Shown: positions 9,061 through 17,710, counted from the first letter of the stretch. The stretch: DNA of 64,000 bases from Paracoccus limosus (GCF_009711185.1 NZ_WMIF01000001.1:62001-126000), one strand, 5' to 3'. The notes: generated from the sequence alone by a model not told the origin. A program made the numbers and translations.

Positions 9061-10379
9061 GGTTCGCTCTTGTCGGCCAGTCCGGCCGTGACAGCGACAA
9101 CCCCTTGGGCAACACGTCTCGGCTGGTCAACATCTATGCAGAAAAGATGACGACTGGCGAGCGCGCGCTGAAATCGGTCCTCGGTATGGACCCGCATGTG
9201 CAGCTGAACGGCGTGCTGATCCGTGCAATGGGTGTAGTTGACGGCGTGACCTACGCTATCCTCGGCGGCCGCCTGTGGCGGATCAGGGAGAACGGCTCAG
9301 CATCGCCGCTGGGTCAAGTAACCACTGGTCACGCCAGCCTCTCTGGAAATAACGGTGCAGTCTGCATTCAGGCCGGGACGCGCTATTTTGTCTACGACAG
9401 CGGCATGAGCGAGCCAGCGACCGGGGCGTTTTCGGCATTCGGCTCAGTGGAATACATCGACAATTACACCGTGCTGACCGAGGCCGGCGGGCGCATGTTC
9501 CAGTGGTCGGATCTGGCAGACCCAAAGACGCTCCCGGGTCTGAACTTCTCAACCGCCGACGCCAATGATGACAAGCTGGTTCGGGCATTCGCGCTTGATG
9601 GGCGCCTGTATCTGTTCAAGGAGCACTCGACCGAGATCTGGTATAACACTGGCGCCAGTGGCGCTGAGGCATTCCAGCGCGTGGCCGGGGGAGTGAAGGG
9701 CACTGGCCTGAAAGCGCACAATCTCATCTGCCGATTTGATGATGGCGCGTTCATGGTCGGGTCAGACAACCGGGCCAGCCTGATCGCTGGCGGTCAATTT
9801 CAGCCGATCAGCACGCCGGCCGTCGAGACGGCGATCAGGGAGAGCCTGCCAGTCGCGTGTCTGGTTTATTCGGATGAGGGCCATACGTTCCTGTGCATCG
9901 TGCTCCGAGATGCACCGGCATGGTGCTACGACCTTGCAATGGGCGAGTGGCACGAGCGGGCCGAAGGCGAGGCTGGGCCGTGGAACGTCGCCGCATCAGC
10001 CCGCCTCGGTGACGAATGGGCCATCGGCCGGGATAGCGGTGAAATCGCGGTTCTGCGCCGCACGAACTCAGACGGCGGACGGCCGCTGATCCGCGAATTG
10101 ACCACGCCCACGCTGCGCATGGATGGCGCCCGCACCGTGCTGCGCGAGTTCGAGGTATTTCCGTCGAGCGGTTTTCGGAATGGCAGCATCTCGCTGCGCC
10201 TTTCGCGCGACGGTGGCGCGACTTGGACACCGGACAAGACCAGAATACTGACGCGCGGCGAGTTCGACGACCGCGCGATCTGGCGCAATCTCGGGATGGG
10301 CCGAGCGCTGACCGCGAAGCTGCGCTGGTCTGACCCTTACGACCTGTGCCTCTCCGAAAATGCGAGGATTGCGACATGA
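9057..10379 (+). CDS. Packaged DNA stabilisation protein (P22 gp10-like)
   Basis: The protein is 440 aa (P22 gp10 is 472 aa) and overlaps the preceding gene by ATGA. The sequence has the WD/beta-propeller look of gp10 proteins, with repeated short strands such as GVVDGVTYAILGGRLWRI, RYFVYDSG, GRLYLFKEHSTEIWYNTG and FMVGSDNRASLIAGGQF. In P22, gp10 hexamers extend the tail tube below gp4 and hold the packaged genome in place. Position and the STEIWYNTG region support the family call. Confidence 0.85.
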   Translation: MRFALVGQSGRDSDNPLGNTSRLVNIYAEKMTTGERALKSVLGMDPHVQLNGVLIRAMGVVDGVTYAILGGRLWRIRENGSASPLGQVTTGHASLSGNNGAVCIQAGTRYFVYDSGMSEPATGAFSAFGSVEYIDNYTVLTEAGGRMFQWSDLADPKTLPGLNFSTADANDDKLVRAFALDGRLYLFKEHSTEIWYNTGASGAEAFQRVAGGVKGTGLKAHNLICRFDDGAFMVGSDNRASLIAGGQFQPISTPAVETAIRESLPVACLVYSDEGHTFLCIVLRDAPAWCYDLAMGEWHERAEGEAGPWNVAASARLGDEWAIGRDSGEIAVLRRTNSDGGRPLIRELTTPTLRMDGARTVLREFEVFPSSGFRNGSISLRLSRDGGATWTPDKTRILTRGEFDDRAIWRNLGMGRALTAKLRWSDPYDLCLSENARIAT

Positions 10380-10537
10380 AGCTGACGCCACTGCTTGCCA
10401 ATCAGCCGGCCACCGCCAACGGCGACGCTGCCAGCCTTGAGCTGGTGCTGGTGCTCCAGCAGCTCGTCGCCGTGGTCAAGGCTCAGGAGGACGAGATCGC
10501 AGCCCTGACCGCGCGCGTTGAGGCGCTGGAGCCGTGA
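10376..10537 (+). CDS. Small phage coiled-coil protein (gp26 position)
   Basis: This is a 53-aa protein starting at the ATG that overlaps the gp10-like stop (ATGA); an upstream in-frame ATG would lie inside that gene. The C-terminal half (VLQQLVAVVKAQEDEIAALTARVEAL) has clear heptad spacing of Leu/Val/Ile. P22 encodes the trimeric coiled-coil tail needle gp26 at this place, but gp26 is 233 aa. The short protein could be a reduced plug or an unrelated structural peptide. Only position and coiled-coil nature are supported. Confidence 0.6.
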   Translation: MKLTPLLANQPATANGDAASLELVLVLQQLVAVVKAQEDEIAALTARVEALEP

Positions 10538-10908
10538 CCCGCCGCATCACGGTGGACGAGGCGCGCGAGTTCTTCGCGCATCCGTCGCAGGGGCTGACCG
10601 GGGCACTGCCGGATGCTGGGGTTGAGTATTGGGCGGATGGCCCAGTCTGCGCCGCGTTCCGGGATTTCTGCTGGCCCCGCGTTCTGGACGTGCATTGTGG
10701 CGTCAAGCCCGAGGCATGGGGCAAGACCGTCCCGCACGCCCGCGCCATTCTGGAGGCCGCTTGGGCCTTCTACGCGCCCGATCTGATCGTGGCGCAGTCC
10801 CTCGAAACCAACCGCGCGGTCCTGTCGATGAATCGCCGCCTCGGGTTTGAGGTCATCGGAACCATGCAGACGCCGGCGCGCGTCGTGATCCAAGGATGGA
10901 GGCTCTAA
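10534..10908 (+). CDS. GNAT-like protein in virion gene block (gp14 position)
   Basis: The start is GTG at 10534, overlapping the previous stop as GTGA. The product is 124 aa. The C-terminal half (SLETNRAVLSMNRRLGFEVIGTM) matches the last conserved stretch of GNAT acetyltransferases, where N-x-x-x-x-x-x-N-x-x-x-G-F ends the acetyl-CoA-binding fold. The N-terminal half is less typical, and the classical Q/R-x-x-G-x-G/A loop is not clear. P22 carries gene 14, needed for ejection-protein assembly, here. The protein could be an enzyme or a structural relative that lost activity. Confidence 0.6.
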   Translation: MTRRITVDEAREFFAHPSQGLTGALPDAGVEYWADGPVCAAFRDFCWPRVLDVHCGVKPEAWGKTVPHARAILEAAWAFYAPDLIVAQSLETNRAVLSMNRRLGFEVIGTMQTPARVVIQGWRL

Positions 10909-11585
10909 TGCCAATCACAGCCATTGCGGCCGTTGGCTCGGCGCTGATCGGGGCGTCGGCGTCCAAGAGGGCTGCCAGGTCTCAGGAGCGCTCCGCGGAA
11001 GCGGCGGCGGCGGTCCAAAAGGAGATCTATGACGACACCTCCAAGAAGTTTGCGCCGTATCTCAGCGCCGGCAACCTTGGTCTCGAAGCCTATATGTCGG
11101 AAATGGGCCTCGGACCGGCGCCAACCATCGGCGGCAAGCCGTATGGCGGCTTTACCGAGACGCCAGGGTATCAATTCCAGCTCCAGCAGGGTCAGGACAG
11201 CATCAACGCACTGGCAGGGGCCAAAGGCGGCCTGCATAGCGGTGCCACGCTCAAGGCGTTGTCTGGATATAATCAGGGTCTCGCCTCGCAGGAATATGGC
11301 AATTACCTCAACCGCCTGTCCGGGCTGACCAACATGGGCACCAGCGCCGCTGCCAACCAAGCATCGGCGGGGCAGGCCTATGCGACGAACGCCGGCAACG
11401 CCCTGATGGCCGGCGGGCAGGCAGCCGCAGCCGGTGCGATCAATGGCGCCAACGCGATCACCGGCGGCATCAATAACGCCCTTGGCGCATGGCAATATCA
11501 GCGCGGCCTTGGCGGCTCAGACCCGCTGGCCGGATCGCTGCGACAGGCTGGCGTGTCCGGCGTGCAGAATGCAGGGTGGTGGTAA
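10908..11585 (+). CDS. DNA ejection protein (P22 gp7-like)
   Basis: The start was chosen at 10908, giving a TAATG overlap with the previous stop and a GGAGG ten bases upstream. The 225-aa product is close to the 229 aa of P22 gp7. The N-terminus is a hydrophobic helix (AIAAVGSALIGASAS) followed by a charged helix; the rest is rich in Gly, Ala, Gln and Asn, with long alanine runs (AAANQASAGQAYATNAGNAL). Gp7-type proteins are packaged inside the head and injected first to help form the trans-envelope channel. The family call rests on position, size and composition. Confidence 0.68.
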   Translation: MPITAIAAVGSALIGASASKRAARSQERSAEAAAAVQKEIYDDTSKKFAPYLSAGNLGLEAYMSEMGLGPAPTIGGKPYGGFTETPGYQFQLQQGQDSINALAGAKGGLHSGATLKALSGYNQGLASQEYGNYLNRLSGLTNMGTSAAANQASAGQAYATNAGNALMAGGQAAAAGAINGANAITGGINNALGAWQYQRGLGGSDPLAGSLRQAGVSGVQNAGWW

Positions 11586-11586
11586 C

Positions 11587-12252
11587 ATGAGCAGCGCCGC
11601 TGATCTGATCGCGCGCTTCGAGGGCTTCCGAGAAACGCCATATTGGGACGTGAATGCGCTGCGGGCCGGGTATGGATCGGACACGGTGACGCTGGCCGAT
11701 GGCCGCGTGGTGCCCGTCTCGTCCGGCATCACCGTCAGCCGCGAGGATGCCGCGCGCGACCTCGACCGCCGGATCAGCCGCGAGTTTCAACCCTCGGTCG
11801 TTAATGCGCTCGGGCAGGACGCCTACAATGCCTTGTCGCCTGACCAGCAGTCGGTTCTGACCTCGCTGGCCTATAACTACGGCGCTGGCGCGTGGAACAA
11901 GGGGCTGCGCAGCGTTGCGGCGGCCGTGAAAACGCCGGGCACCGAGGACGACATTGCGGCGATCCGCGCGCTGGGGGGCCACAACGGCGGGATCAACGCT
12001 AAACGCCGGAACGCGGAAGCTGACCTCTACGCCGGCGGCGGCCAGACCTATGGCGGCAGCTCGGGCCCTGAACCCGCGCCCGGATTCGACCCGTCCGCCT
12101 ATCTCGCGATGCTCGAGCAGCGCGCGCAGGGCCAGCAGCAGGATCGGGCGTGGCAGCGCGCGACGACGCATACGCCCCTGCGCACCACCGATATCACCAA
12201 CGCGCTCGCGGCCCCGCAGGCGCAATTCTATGGAGACTGGCTCCGTGGTTGA
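11587..12252 (+). CDS. Virion-associated lysozyme, GH24-like
   Basis: The product is 221 aa, starting at the ATG one base after the gp7-like stop. Residues 1-150 look like a GH24 (T4-type) lysozyme: RFEGFR with the candidate catalytic Glu, WDVNALRAGYGSDT with Asp and Thr, then LAYNYGAGAW and GGINAKRRNAE. The last ~60 residues are Gly/Pro/Gln-rich and lead into the next ejection gene. Because it is inside the ejection cassette and separate from the endolysin at 20247, it most likely opens peptidoglycan during DNA entry, not at lysis. Confidence 0.78.
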   Translation: MSSAADLIARFEGFRETPYWDVNALRAGYGSDTVTLADGRVVPVSSGITVSREDAARDLDRRISREFQPSVVNALGQDAYNALSPDQQSVLTSLAYNYGAGAWNKGLRSVAAAVKTPGTEDDIAAIRALGGHNGGINAKRRNAEADLYAGGGQTYGGSSGPEPAPGFDPSAYLAMLEQRAQGQQQDRAWQRATTHTPLRTTDITNALAAPQAQFYGDWLRG

Positions 12253-13636
12253 TCTTTACGTCCCGAACTTCGTCAACACGCTGGCGCAGGCCGATCAGGC
12301 CGCCGCGTTCGCCAAGGACCAGCAGCGGCAGAACGCGCTGGCCAGCTTCATGTCCCAGAACGGCGATGCGCTGATGCAGGGCGACACGAACGCGCTGGCG
12401 CAATTCGCCCGGCTCGATCCGATGGCCGCGATGCAGATCCAGCAGCGCCAGCAGGACCAGCAGTGGCGCGCCGATGACCGGGACTATAACCGGCAGCAGG
12501 ATGCCATTGCCAACCAGCGCGCGGATCGGCAGTTCGCGGCGACCGAGGCCCGGCAGGCCAAGCAGGACGGTCGCGCGGACGAAGAATGGAAGTGGAAGAT
12601 GGATACCCATATGCGCGGCCTCAAAGCCGACGATCTGGCAGCGCAGACGGCTGAGCTTGAAGGTGTGCTGAGCGGCGCGGCATGGTTCTACCAGAGCGGC
12701 GATCAGGCGGGATATGACCAGTTCCTGAAATCCAAGGGCATTGATCCGGCGCAATACCCGTTTGCGCAGTTCCCGGCCCATGCCGCGAATTTCAAGCCGG
12801 TGCTGGATGCGATGAAGGGGTTCAAGCCGGAGGTTCCGACGCCGCAATCCCCTCAGGCGAAATTCGAGGCTGACAAAAAGGCTGGGCTGCTTCCGCCGGA
12901 CGCCGTGTATCAGGCGGGCGGGAGCACCACAGTAAAAGTCGATATGGGCGGCGGCGCGCCCGGCTTGGGCAAGTTGAGCACGGATTATGGCTATGTCATG
13001 GACCCGCAGTCCGGAAACCCCGTGATTGACCCGCAGACCGGCCTGCCGAAGGCGGCAGCCATTCCCGGCTCTCCCGCAGCCCTCGAGGCGCAGAAGGCCG
13101 CTCAGAAGGCCGAGCAAGGCGGGGCTGCCAAGGCGGTGTCGTCCGACACGGTGATGACCGCTGCAAATGAGGCGCGGAACCTGATTGGGAGGACGTCGAC
13201 GGGCACGCTGGGGGCAGGGATGGCCTATCTGCCAGAGTCTGACGCAGCCGAGGTCAATCGTCAGATCGGGGTGATGAAGTCGGTTGCAACCATTGAGACG
13301 CTAGGCGCGATGCGCGCGGCATCCCCGACCGGGGGCGCGCTCGGCAGCGTCACTGAGAAGGAGGGCGCCATGCTTGCCGCCGCCGCCGGCGCGCTCGACC
13401 CGAAGGCCGGCCCGGAGCGGTTTGGAAAGCAGCTCGACAACTATGAGCGGACGCTGCTGCGGATCATTCACGGGCCGAAGGTCGGCGATGCGATTTTTGA
13501 CCAGTCGCGAGATCAGGCAAAGGGAGCCGGAAAAGATGGCGGCATCCCCTCCGTTTCCAGCGATGCTGACTATGAGGCTCTGCCGTCCGGCGCGACATTC
13601 CGCGATCCCAATGGCGTGATGCGGAGGAAGCCGTAA
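12245..13636 (+). CDS. Internal/ejection protein (P22 gp20-like position)
   Basis: GTG at 12245 is preferred because GGAG lies nine bases upstream and the overlap with the lysozyme gene is then 8 bases; an ATG at 12230 in the same frame is the alternative. The product is ~463 aa, close to the 471 aa of P22 gp20. Residues ~20-125 are strongly Gln/Asp/Arg-rich and helical (QQRQQDQQWRADDRDYNRQQD), and the rest is soluble with helical stretches near the C-terminus. This should be the second head-internal protein injected with DNA. Sequence family is not recognised beyond position and composition. Confidence 0.65.
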   Translation: MVDLYVPNFVNTLAQADQAAAFAKDQQRQNALASFMSQNGDALMQGDTNALAQFARLDPMAAMQIQQRQQDQQWRADDRDYNRQQDAIANQRADRQFAATEARQAKQDGRADEEWKWKMDTHMRGLKADDLAAQTAELEGVLSGAAWFYQSGDQAGYDQFLKSKGIDPAQYPFAQFPAHAANFKPVLDAMKGFKPEVPTPQSPQAKFEADKKAGLLPPDAVYQAGGSTTVKVDMGGGAPGLGKLSTDYGYVMDPQSGNPVIDPQTGLPKAAAIPGSPAALEAQKAAQKAEQGGAAKAVSSDTVMTAANEARNLIGRTSTGTLGAGMAYLPESDAAEVNRQIGVMKSVATIETLGAMRAASPTGGALGSVTEKEGAMLAAAAGALDPKAGPERFGKQLDNYERTLLRIIHGPKVGDAIFDQSRDQAKGAGKDGGIPSVSSDADYEALPSGATFRDPNGVMRRKP

Positions 13637-15708
13637 TGGGGTGGCAAGATGCGCCTGTTGTGGATGAGGCCCAGCCGAAATGGATGGCTGCGCCCGCCGT
13701 CGATCAGGGGGGCGAATCCAGCGGCGCCGGCGCTTCCGGCTCTTGGGACGACGAGCCGCCGACTGGCGGCGGAGCTGCTGAAGCCATTCGCCGGGTTCGT
13801 GAGCCCCTGAACGCGGTGAACCGCGCCTTCACGAACATGTTCACCCTCGGGTCGCTGGATGAGATCGAAGGCGCTGCTGATGCGGCGATGGCAGGCAAGA
13901 CCTATGGAGAGGCGGTCGGCGAAGCACGCCGGCGCACCGATCAGCAGCGGCAGGAATACCCGGTCGCGACCACGGTGGCGGGGCTTGCTGGCGCAGTCAC
14001 GTCGCCAGCGGCGCAGGCGGTGACAGGGCTATTCCCTGCCGGCGCGTCCCTTCCAGCCCAGATCGGCGCCGGCGCGGCGAGTGGGGCCGTTCTCGGCGGC
14101 GCGCAGGGGTTCATGGAGGGCGAGGGGGGTGCCGTGCCGCGCATGCAGAATGCGCTGCTCGGAGCTGGTTTAGGCTCCGTCCTCGGCGCCGCCGTCCCTG
14201 TCGTCGCCCAAGGCGTCGGCGCGGCCTATCGCGGCGTGCGCAATGCGCTGGCCGAGCATCGCGGCATCGGAAGGGTCGCCGACAGCCTCGGCATCAGCAG
14301 CAAGGCCGGGCGCCTGCTGTCGGATACGCTTGGCATGGATGACGCGGCGCGGATGCGAAACGCCCTGAACCGCCCGGACTCCATGCTGGCCGATGCTGGA
14401 CCCTCGGTCCAAGGCGCTCTGGATGCGGCAATCCAGTCGCCGGGCGAAGGGGCGCGGGTGGCTCTGGGGCGGATTGACGACCGGGCCAGCGCGGCAGGGC
14501 AGCGGCTGAGCGGCCAGCTTGACCGCAGTCTGACGGGCAGCAGCGTCGGGGCTCCATCATCGCGGCAGTTCAGCGATACGGCGCGCTTGCAGGGCGATAT
14601 TCGCTCCGCAACGGCCCCGGCACGCAAGGCGGTCTATGACGCGGCATATGCCCAGCCCATCGACTATGCCAGTCCGCAGGGCGCGGCACTACTGGACGAT
14701 ATCAGTCCCCGGCTACCCTACGATGCGATCAGCTATGCCAACAAGCTGATGCGGATGAACGGCGACACGTCCAAGCAGATCATGGCCTCGATTGCCGACG
14801 ACGGCACGGTGACTTTCACCAACCCGCCCGATGTGCGGCAATGGGACTATATCAAGCAGGCGCTGGACGGCTTGGCTGAGAGCGGCGACGGGGCCGGCGC
14901 GCTTGGCGGGCAAACCCGCATGGGGTCGGCCTATCAGGGGCTGGCGCGGGACATTCGCCGGAACCTCGGCCAAGCGGTGCCGGAATACGACTATGCCGTG
15001 AACACGGCCGGCGACATCATCGGGCAGGTCAAGGCGATCAAGACTGGCGAGACGCTGCTTTCGCCCGGCGTCACGCGAGCAGAGGCCGAGGCGGCCCTCG
15101 ACGGCATGTCGCAAGCCGAGCTGGCAGCGGTGAAGCGCGGCCTACGGCAGAGCATTGACGATCAGGTCGCGAATGTGCGGGCTGTCGCAAGCGATCCGAA
15201 CATGGACGCGCGCGAGGCCTACAAGTCCTACACCATGCTCACGTCCCGCGCTTCGCAGGACAAGATGCAGCTGCTCCTGGGCAAGGATTGGGGCGCGGTC
15301 AAGGCGGCGCTGGACGACACAGCGCAGGCTCTCGGCCTCCGCGCCCGCGTCGCGACCAACAGCCGCACATTCGGGCGCCAGCAGTTCGGGCAGATGCTGG
15401 ATGACAGCATGGAGCCGGGGGCGCTGGCTCGGGGCGAGCCCATCGGGACGGCCAAGAGCGTCTGGCAGCGGTTCACCGGGTCAACCCCGGCGCAGATCCA
15501 GCGCGCCAAGGGCTCGGTCCGGAACGAGCTTGCGGACGTGCTGACGCGGCCGAACGCGCTGGCCACGCTCAATGCGCTTGAGAACGCTCGCGCAGCATTT
15601 CCGATCCTGCCGGGGGCGGGGACGGGCGTGACTAACGCGCTGAATGCTCTTGGGATTGGCGCTGTTCCTGCAGCTCTTCCCGAATTGCGTAACCGGCTCC
15701 TGCGGTAA
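13636..15708 (+). CDS. Large DNA-ejection protein (P22 gp16-like position)
   Basis: The protein is 690 aa, starting at a TAATG overlap. Residues ~105-205 form a strongly hydrophobic, Gly/Ala-rich block with helix-breaking Gly/Pro (AGLAGAVTSPAAQAVTGLF, GAGAASGAVLGGAQGF, LGAGLGSVLGAAVPVVAQG), suitable for membrane insertion. The remainder is helical and charged. P22 gp16 (609 aa) is the largest ejection protein and crosses the host membrane. The + strand transcription unit ends here: the following 600 bases carry genes on the other strand, and the 3' end of the convergent gene overlaps this one. Confidence 0.65.
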   Translation: MGWQDAPVVDEAQPKWMAAPAVDQGGESSGAGASGSWDDEPPTGGGAAEAIRRVREPLNAVNRAFTNMFTLGSLDEIEGAADAAMAGKTYGEAVGEARRRTDQQRQEYPVATTVAGLAGAVTSPAAQAVTGLFPAGASLPAQIGAGAASGAVLGGAQGFMEGEGGAVPRMQNALLGAGLGSVLGAAVPVVAQGVGAAYRGVRNALAEHRGIGRVADSLGISSKAGRLLSDTLGMDDAARMRNALNRPDSMLADAGPSVQGALDAAIQSPGEGARVALGRIDDRASAAGQRLSGQLDRSLTGSSVGAPSSRQFSDTARLQGDIRSATAPARKAVYDAAYAQPIDYASPQGAALLDDISPRLPYDAISYANKLMRMNGDTSKQIMASIADDGTVTFTNPPDVRQWDYIKQALDGLAESGDGAGALGGQTRMGSAYQGLARDIRRNLGQAVPEYDYAVNTAGDIIGQVKAIKTGETLLSPGVTRAEAEAALDGMSQAELAAVKRGLRQSIDDQVANVRAVASDPNMDAREAYKSYTMLTSRASQDKMQLLLGKDWGAVKAALDDTAQALGLRARVATNSRTFGRQQFGQMLDDSMEPGALARGEPIGTAKSVWQRFTGSTPAQIQRAKGSVRNELADVLTRPNALATLNALENARAAFPILPGAGTGVTNALNALGIGAVPAALPELRNRLLR

Positions 15709-15841
15709 GAGCGCAGCAGAACAGGACAATGGCAATCCCTCCGGGGTCATTTTCGTTGCGGCGCAGGCGCCACAGGCCGAAAATGAACAAGGCGGTGACA
15801 AGGTTGGCGACCATTCCGCCGAAAAATGCGTATACCAACAT
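15632..15841 (-). CDS. Small two-helix membrane protein of the phage moron cassette
   Basis: The start was set at the ATG at 15841, preceded by a G-rich ribosome site; the frame stays open upstream but would run into the neighbouring gene. The product is 69 aa with two predicted membrane segments (AFFGGMVANLVTALFIFGLW and GIAIVLFCCALTAGAGYAI) and a charged C-terminus. Its 3' end overlaps the end of the gp16-like gene by 77 bases on the opposite strand. In P22 the membrane protein SieA, which blocks superinfecting DNA entry, lies at this spot. A superinfection-exclusion role is inferred from position and topology only. Confidence 0.6.
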   Translation of the reverse strand: MLVYAFFGGMVANLVTALFIFGLWRLRRNENDPGGIAIVLFCCALTAGAGYAIREELQEQRQSQEHSAR

Positions 15842-15878
15842 CCCCCCACTATACCCGAGATCCTGGCCCGGGGAAGCA

Positions 15879-16187
15879 TCAGTTGAGCGTGTTGCGCGCC
15901 TGCTGACCTTCGGGCTGAAACCCGACATCCGCCAACATCATTCCCAAGACGGCATGGATGCGCGCCGCCATCGGGATGCTCATCCGCAACTTCGAGGTGA
16001 TCACGACATGAGGATTTTCCTGCCCCGGCTTCTGCGCCGCATAGTCCACGGTCCCAAGCCCAAGGCTGACGACGCCCTCGAACTGTTTGCAAGACACGAG
16101 CCAGTCAACAAACTCTGTCTCGACGGCATTCGGGTCGATGATTTCAACCGACTTCCCGGCCGCAGCCAATTCGACTTCCGTGACCAT
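15879..16187 (-). CDS. Unrecognised 102-aa protein of the phage moron cassette
   Basis: The ATG at 16187 has an excellent GGAGG seven bases upstream, so the longer in-frame extension is not used. The sequence is soluble with alternating strand and helix: EFVDWLVSCKQFEG, VSLGLGTVDYAA, then PHVVITSKLRMSIPMAARIH and a final helix. The strand-then-Ser/Pro-helix layout vaguely recalls DUF3467-type small proteins, but the match is weak. It is first in a two-gene minus-strand unit with the membrane protein 37 bases downstream. Opposite orientation inside the late operon implies a separate promoter and possible lysogenic expression. Confidence 0.6.
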   Translation of the reverse strand: MVTEVELAAAGKSVEIIDPNAVETEFVDWLVSCKQFEGVVSLGLGTVDYAAQKPGQENPHVVITSKLRMSIPMAARIHAVLGMMLADVGFQPEGQQARNTLN

Positions 16188-16297
16188 GTGAACGCCTCCA
16201 CTCATGAATATTTGAAGAGCCTCGGAATAAGGCCGAAGCCGCAACAACCCTAGGCGGCCCCGAAGCGATTCTTCCATCCAGAACAAACGAGAACGTG

Positions 16298-16320
16298 GCC
16301 CCGCTTCGGCGGGGCTTTTT
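16298..16320 (+). terminator. Terminator with UUCG loop before tail-fibre gene
   Basis: GCCCCGC (16298-16304) and GCGGGGC (16309-16315) enclose a stable TTCG loop, followed by five T. It reads in the + direction and lies 15 bases before the fibre ATG, so it would stop leftward read-in across the minus-strand cassette unless late transcription is antiterminated. Confidence 0.82.
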
Positions 16321-16334
16321 GCATTGGAGCGACA

Positions 16335-17360
16335 ATGGCAACCATCCTGAACCTGAACCAAAACCGAGCGGTGGACGTGAACGGCATCGCTGCGCCCGGC
16401 GCGCTGGCCTATTTCTACCGATCCGGCACGAACACGGCGAAGATCGTCTATTCCGATCCAGCCTGCACCACGCCGCACCCAACGCCGCTTGCTGCTGACG
16501 GCGCGGGGGTGTTCCCGCCGATCTACACCCCCGGAGATGGCAATATCCGCGTCCGGGTCACGACTGCCGCAGGCGCCGTTCTGGCGGGATATCCCATCGA
16601 CCCGGTGCAGCTTGTCTCGACCGATAATGTCGGCGCCGCTGGCGTCTCGTTCCGCCCGACAGAGGCGGTCCCGGAAAAGACGGTCCAGAAGGCGATTGAG
16701 AGGGTGCAGGCGAATATCCTTGCCCCTCTGGCCGACTTTGGCCTTGGCGTCACCGGCAATGCCACCTTGCTCAGCAATATCGACAACATCGAAATCGCAT
16801 CCGGCGTCTATCGCTACAACGGCGATACTTATGGCACATTCCCGACGGGGCTGGTGCCTGACGCCGGCGGCCTGATCCAGTTCTGGCGCGTCTCGACCAA
16901 CGCGGCCCTGATGACGCTCTCAGCTGTTGGAAGTCGGAGGCAACACGTCCGGGTTTTGGCCGGCGGGGAGTGGGGCGCGTGGGCTTGGCTCATGCAGTCC
17001 AGCGACACCGCGACTGATGCGATATGGGCTGCGGGAACATCCGAGACGCCGGCCGTCCTGTCGCCGAAATCGCTCAAGGCCGCTAAGGGCGCCGATGATC
17101 GCGTCTGGTCGGTCGTCACCGCCGACCGGGCGCGGAACATCAACTACCAGAACACGACCGGCCGCACGATTCAGGTCATCATCCAGATGGGGGTGAACGT
17201 CTCTGGCGATATTCTATGCGGAGCATCATCCACGACCATGGCGACGATCTACAGCGTCGGTGATTGGGACGGGTGGCCGGTCACGTTCGACGTCCCTCCA
17301 GGTCATTATTACAGGATCACCTCGACGGCCGCGCCCGTCCGCTGGTCGGAGTTCCGCTGA
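16335..17360 (+). CDS. Phage tail fibre/spike protein with virion-attachment domain
   Basis: The product is 341 aa. Residues 1-90 (LNLNQNRAVDVNGIAAPGAL, then TPHPTPLAADGAGVFPPIY) form a small beta domain of the kind found at the N-terminus of many tail fibres and analogous in place to the P22 tailspike head-binding domain. Residues ~105-130 may be a short trimer helix, and the C-terminal half is beta-rich (YRYNGDTYGTFPTGL, QFWRVSTNAAL). This is the P22 gene 9 (tailspike) position, but no catalytic domain is visible. The binding domain may work with the two following proteins. Confidence 0.72.
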   Translation: MATILNLNQNRAVDVNGIAAPGALAYFYRSGTNTAKIVYSDPACTTPHPTPLAADGAGVFPPIYTPGDGNIRVRVTTAAGAVLAGYPIDPVQLVSTDNVGAAGVSFRPTEAVPEKTVQKAIERVQANILAPLADFGLGVTGNATLLSNIDNIEIASGVYRYNGDTYGTFPTGLVPDAGGLIQFWRVSTNAALMTLSAVGSRRQHVRVLAGGEWGAWAWLMQSSDTATDAIWAAGTSETPAVLSPKSLKAAKGADDRVWSVVTADRARNINYQNTTGRTIQVIIQMGVNVSGDILCGASSTTMATIYSVGDWDGWPVTFDVPPGHYYRITSTAAPVRWSEFR

Positions 17361-17710
17361 TGCAGCCCATCATTACCGTTCCTCCGCTCAACCTCTGGAC
17401 GACCCAAGACGCGCGGCAGTCTTGGCGATACCTCGAAGCGGAATCCCCCGTCGATTTCACTCAGACGGTCGATGGCGCCGGATACACCGCCGAATTGCTG
17501 GTTCTGCGGGCGCGCACCGTCGAATACCGGGCGCGCTTGGAGCTGGATGCAGATGGCTTCCTGTCGGCGACGATTCCGGCGCAGGTCGGCCAGTCCATGC
17601 GGTCCTGCAAGCGCATCGACGCTGCATACCAGATCACCATTACCGCGCCGCTGCCCGACCTCAATGTCGTCTGGCAAGGGCCCGTCATTGTTCAGGAGAT
17701 TGCAGCATGA
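17360..17710 (+). CDS. Small beta-rich phage protein between fibre genes
   Basis: The ATG at 17360 overlaps the fibre stop (TGATG), giving 116 aa. The sequence is beta-rich (TVDGAGYTAELLVLRARTVEY, LSATIPAQVGQSM) and ends ITITAPLPDLNVVWQGPVIVQ. No known enzyme motif is seen. Tight coupling on both sides (TGATG upstream, ATGA downstream) suggests equal expression with the fibres, for example as a fibre chaperone or connector. Function is not assigned. Confidence 0.65.
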   Translation: MQPIITVPPLNLWTTQDARQSWRYLEAESPVDFTQTVDGAGYTAELLVLRARTVEYRARLELDADGFLSATIPAQVGQSMRSCKRIDAAYQITITAPLPDLNVVWQGPVIVQEIAA

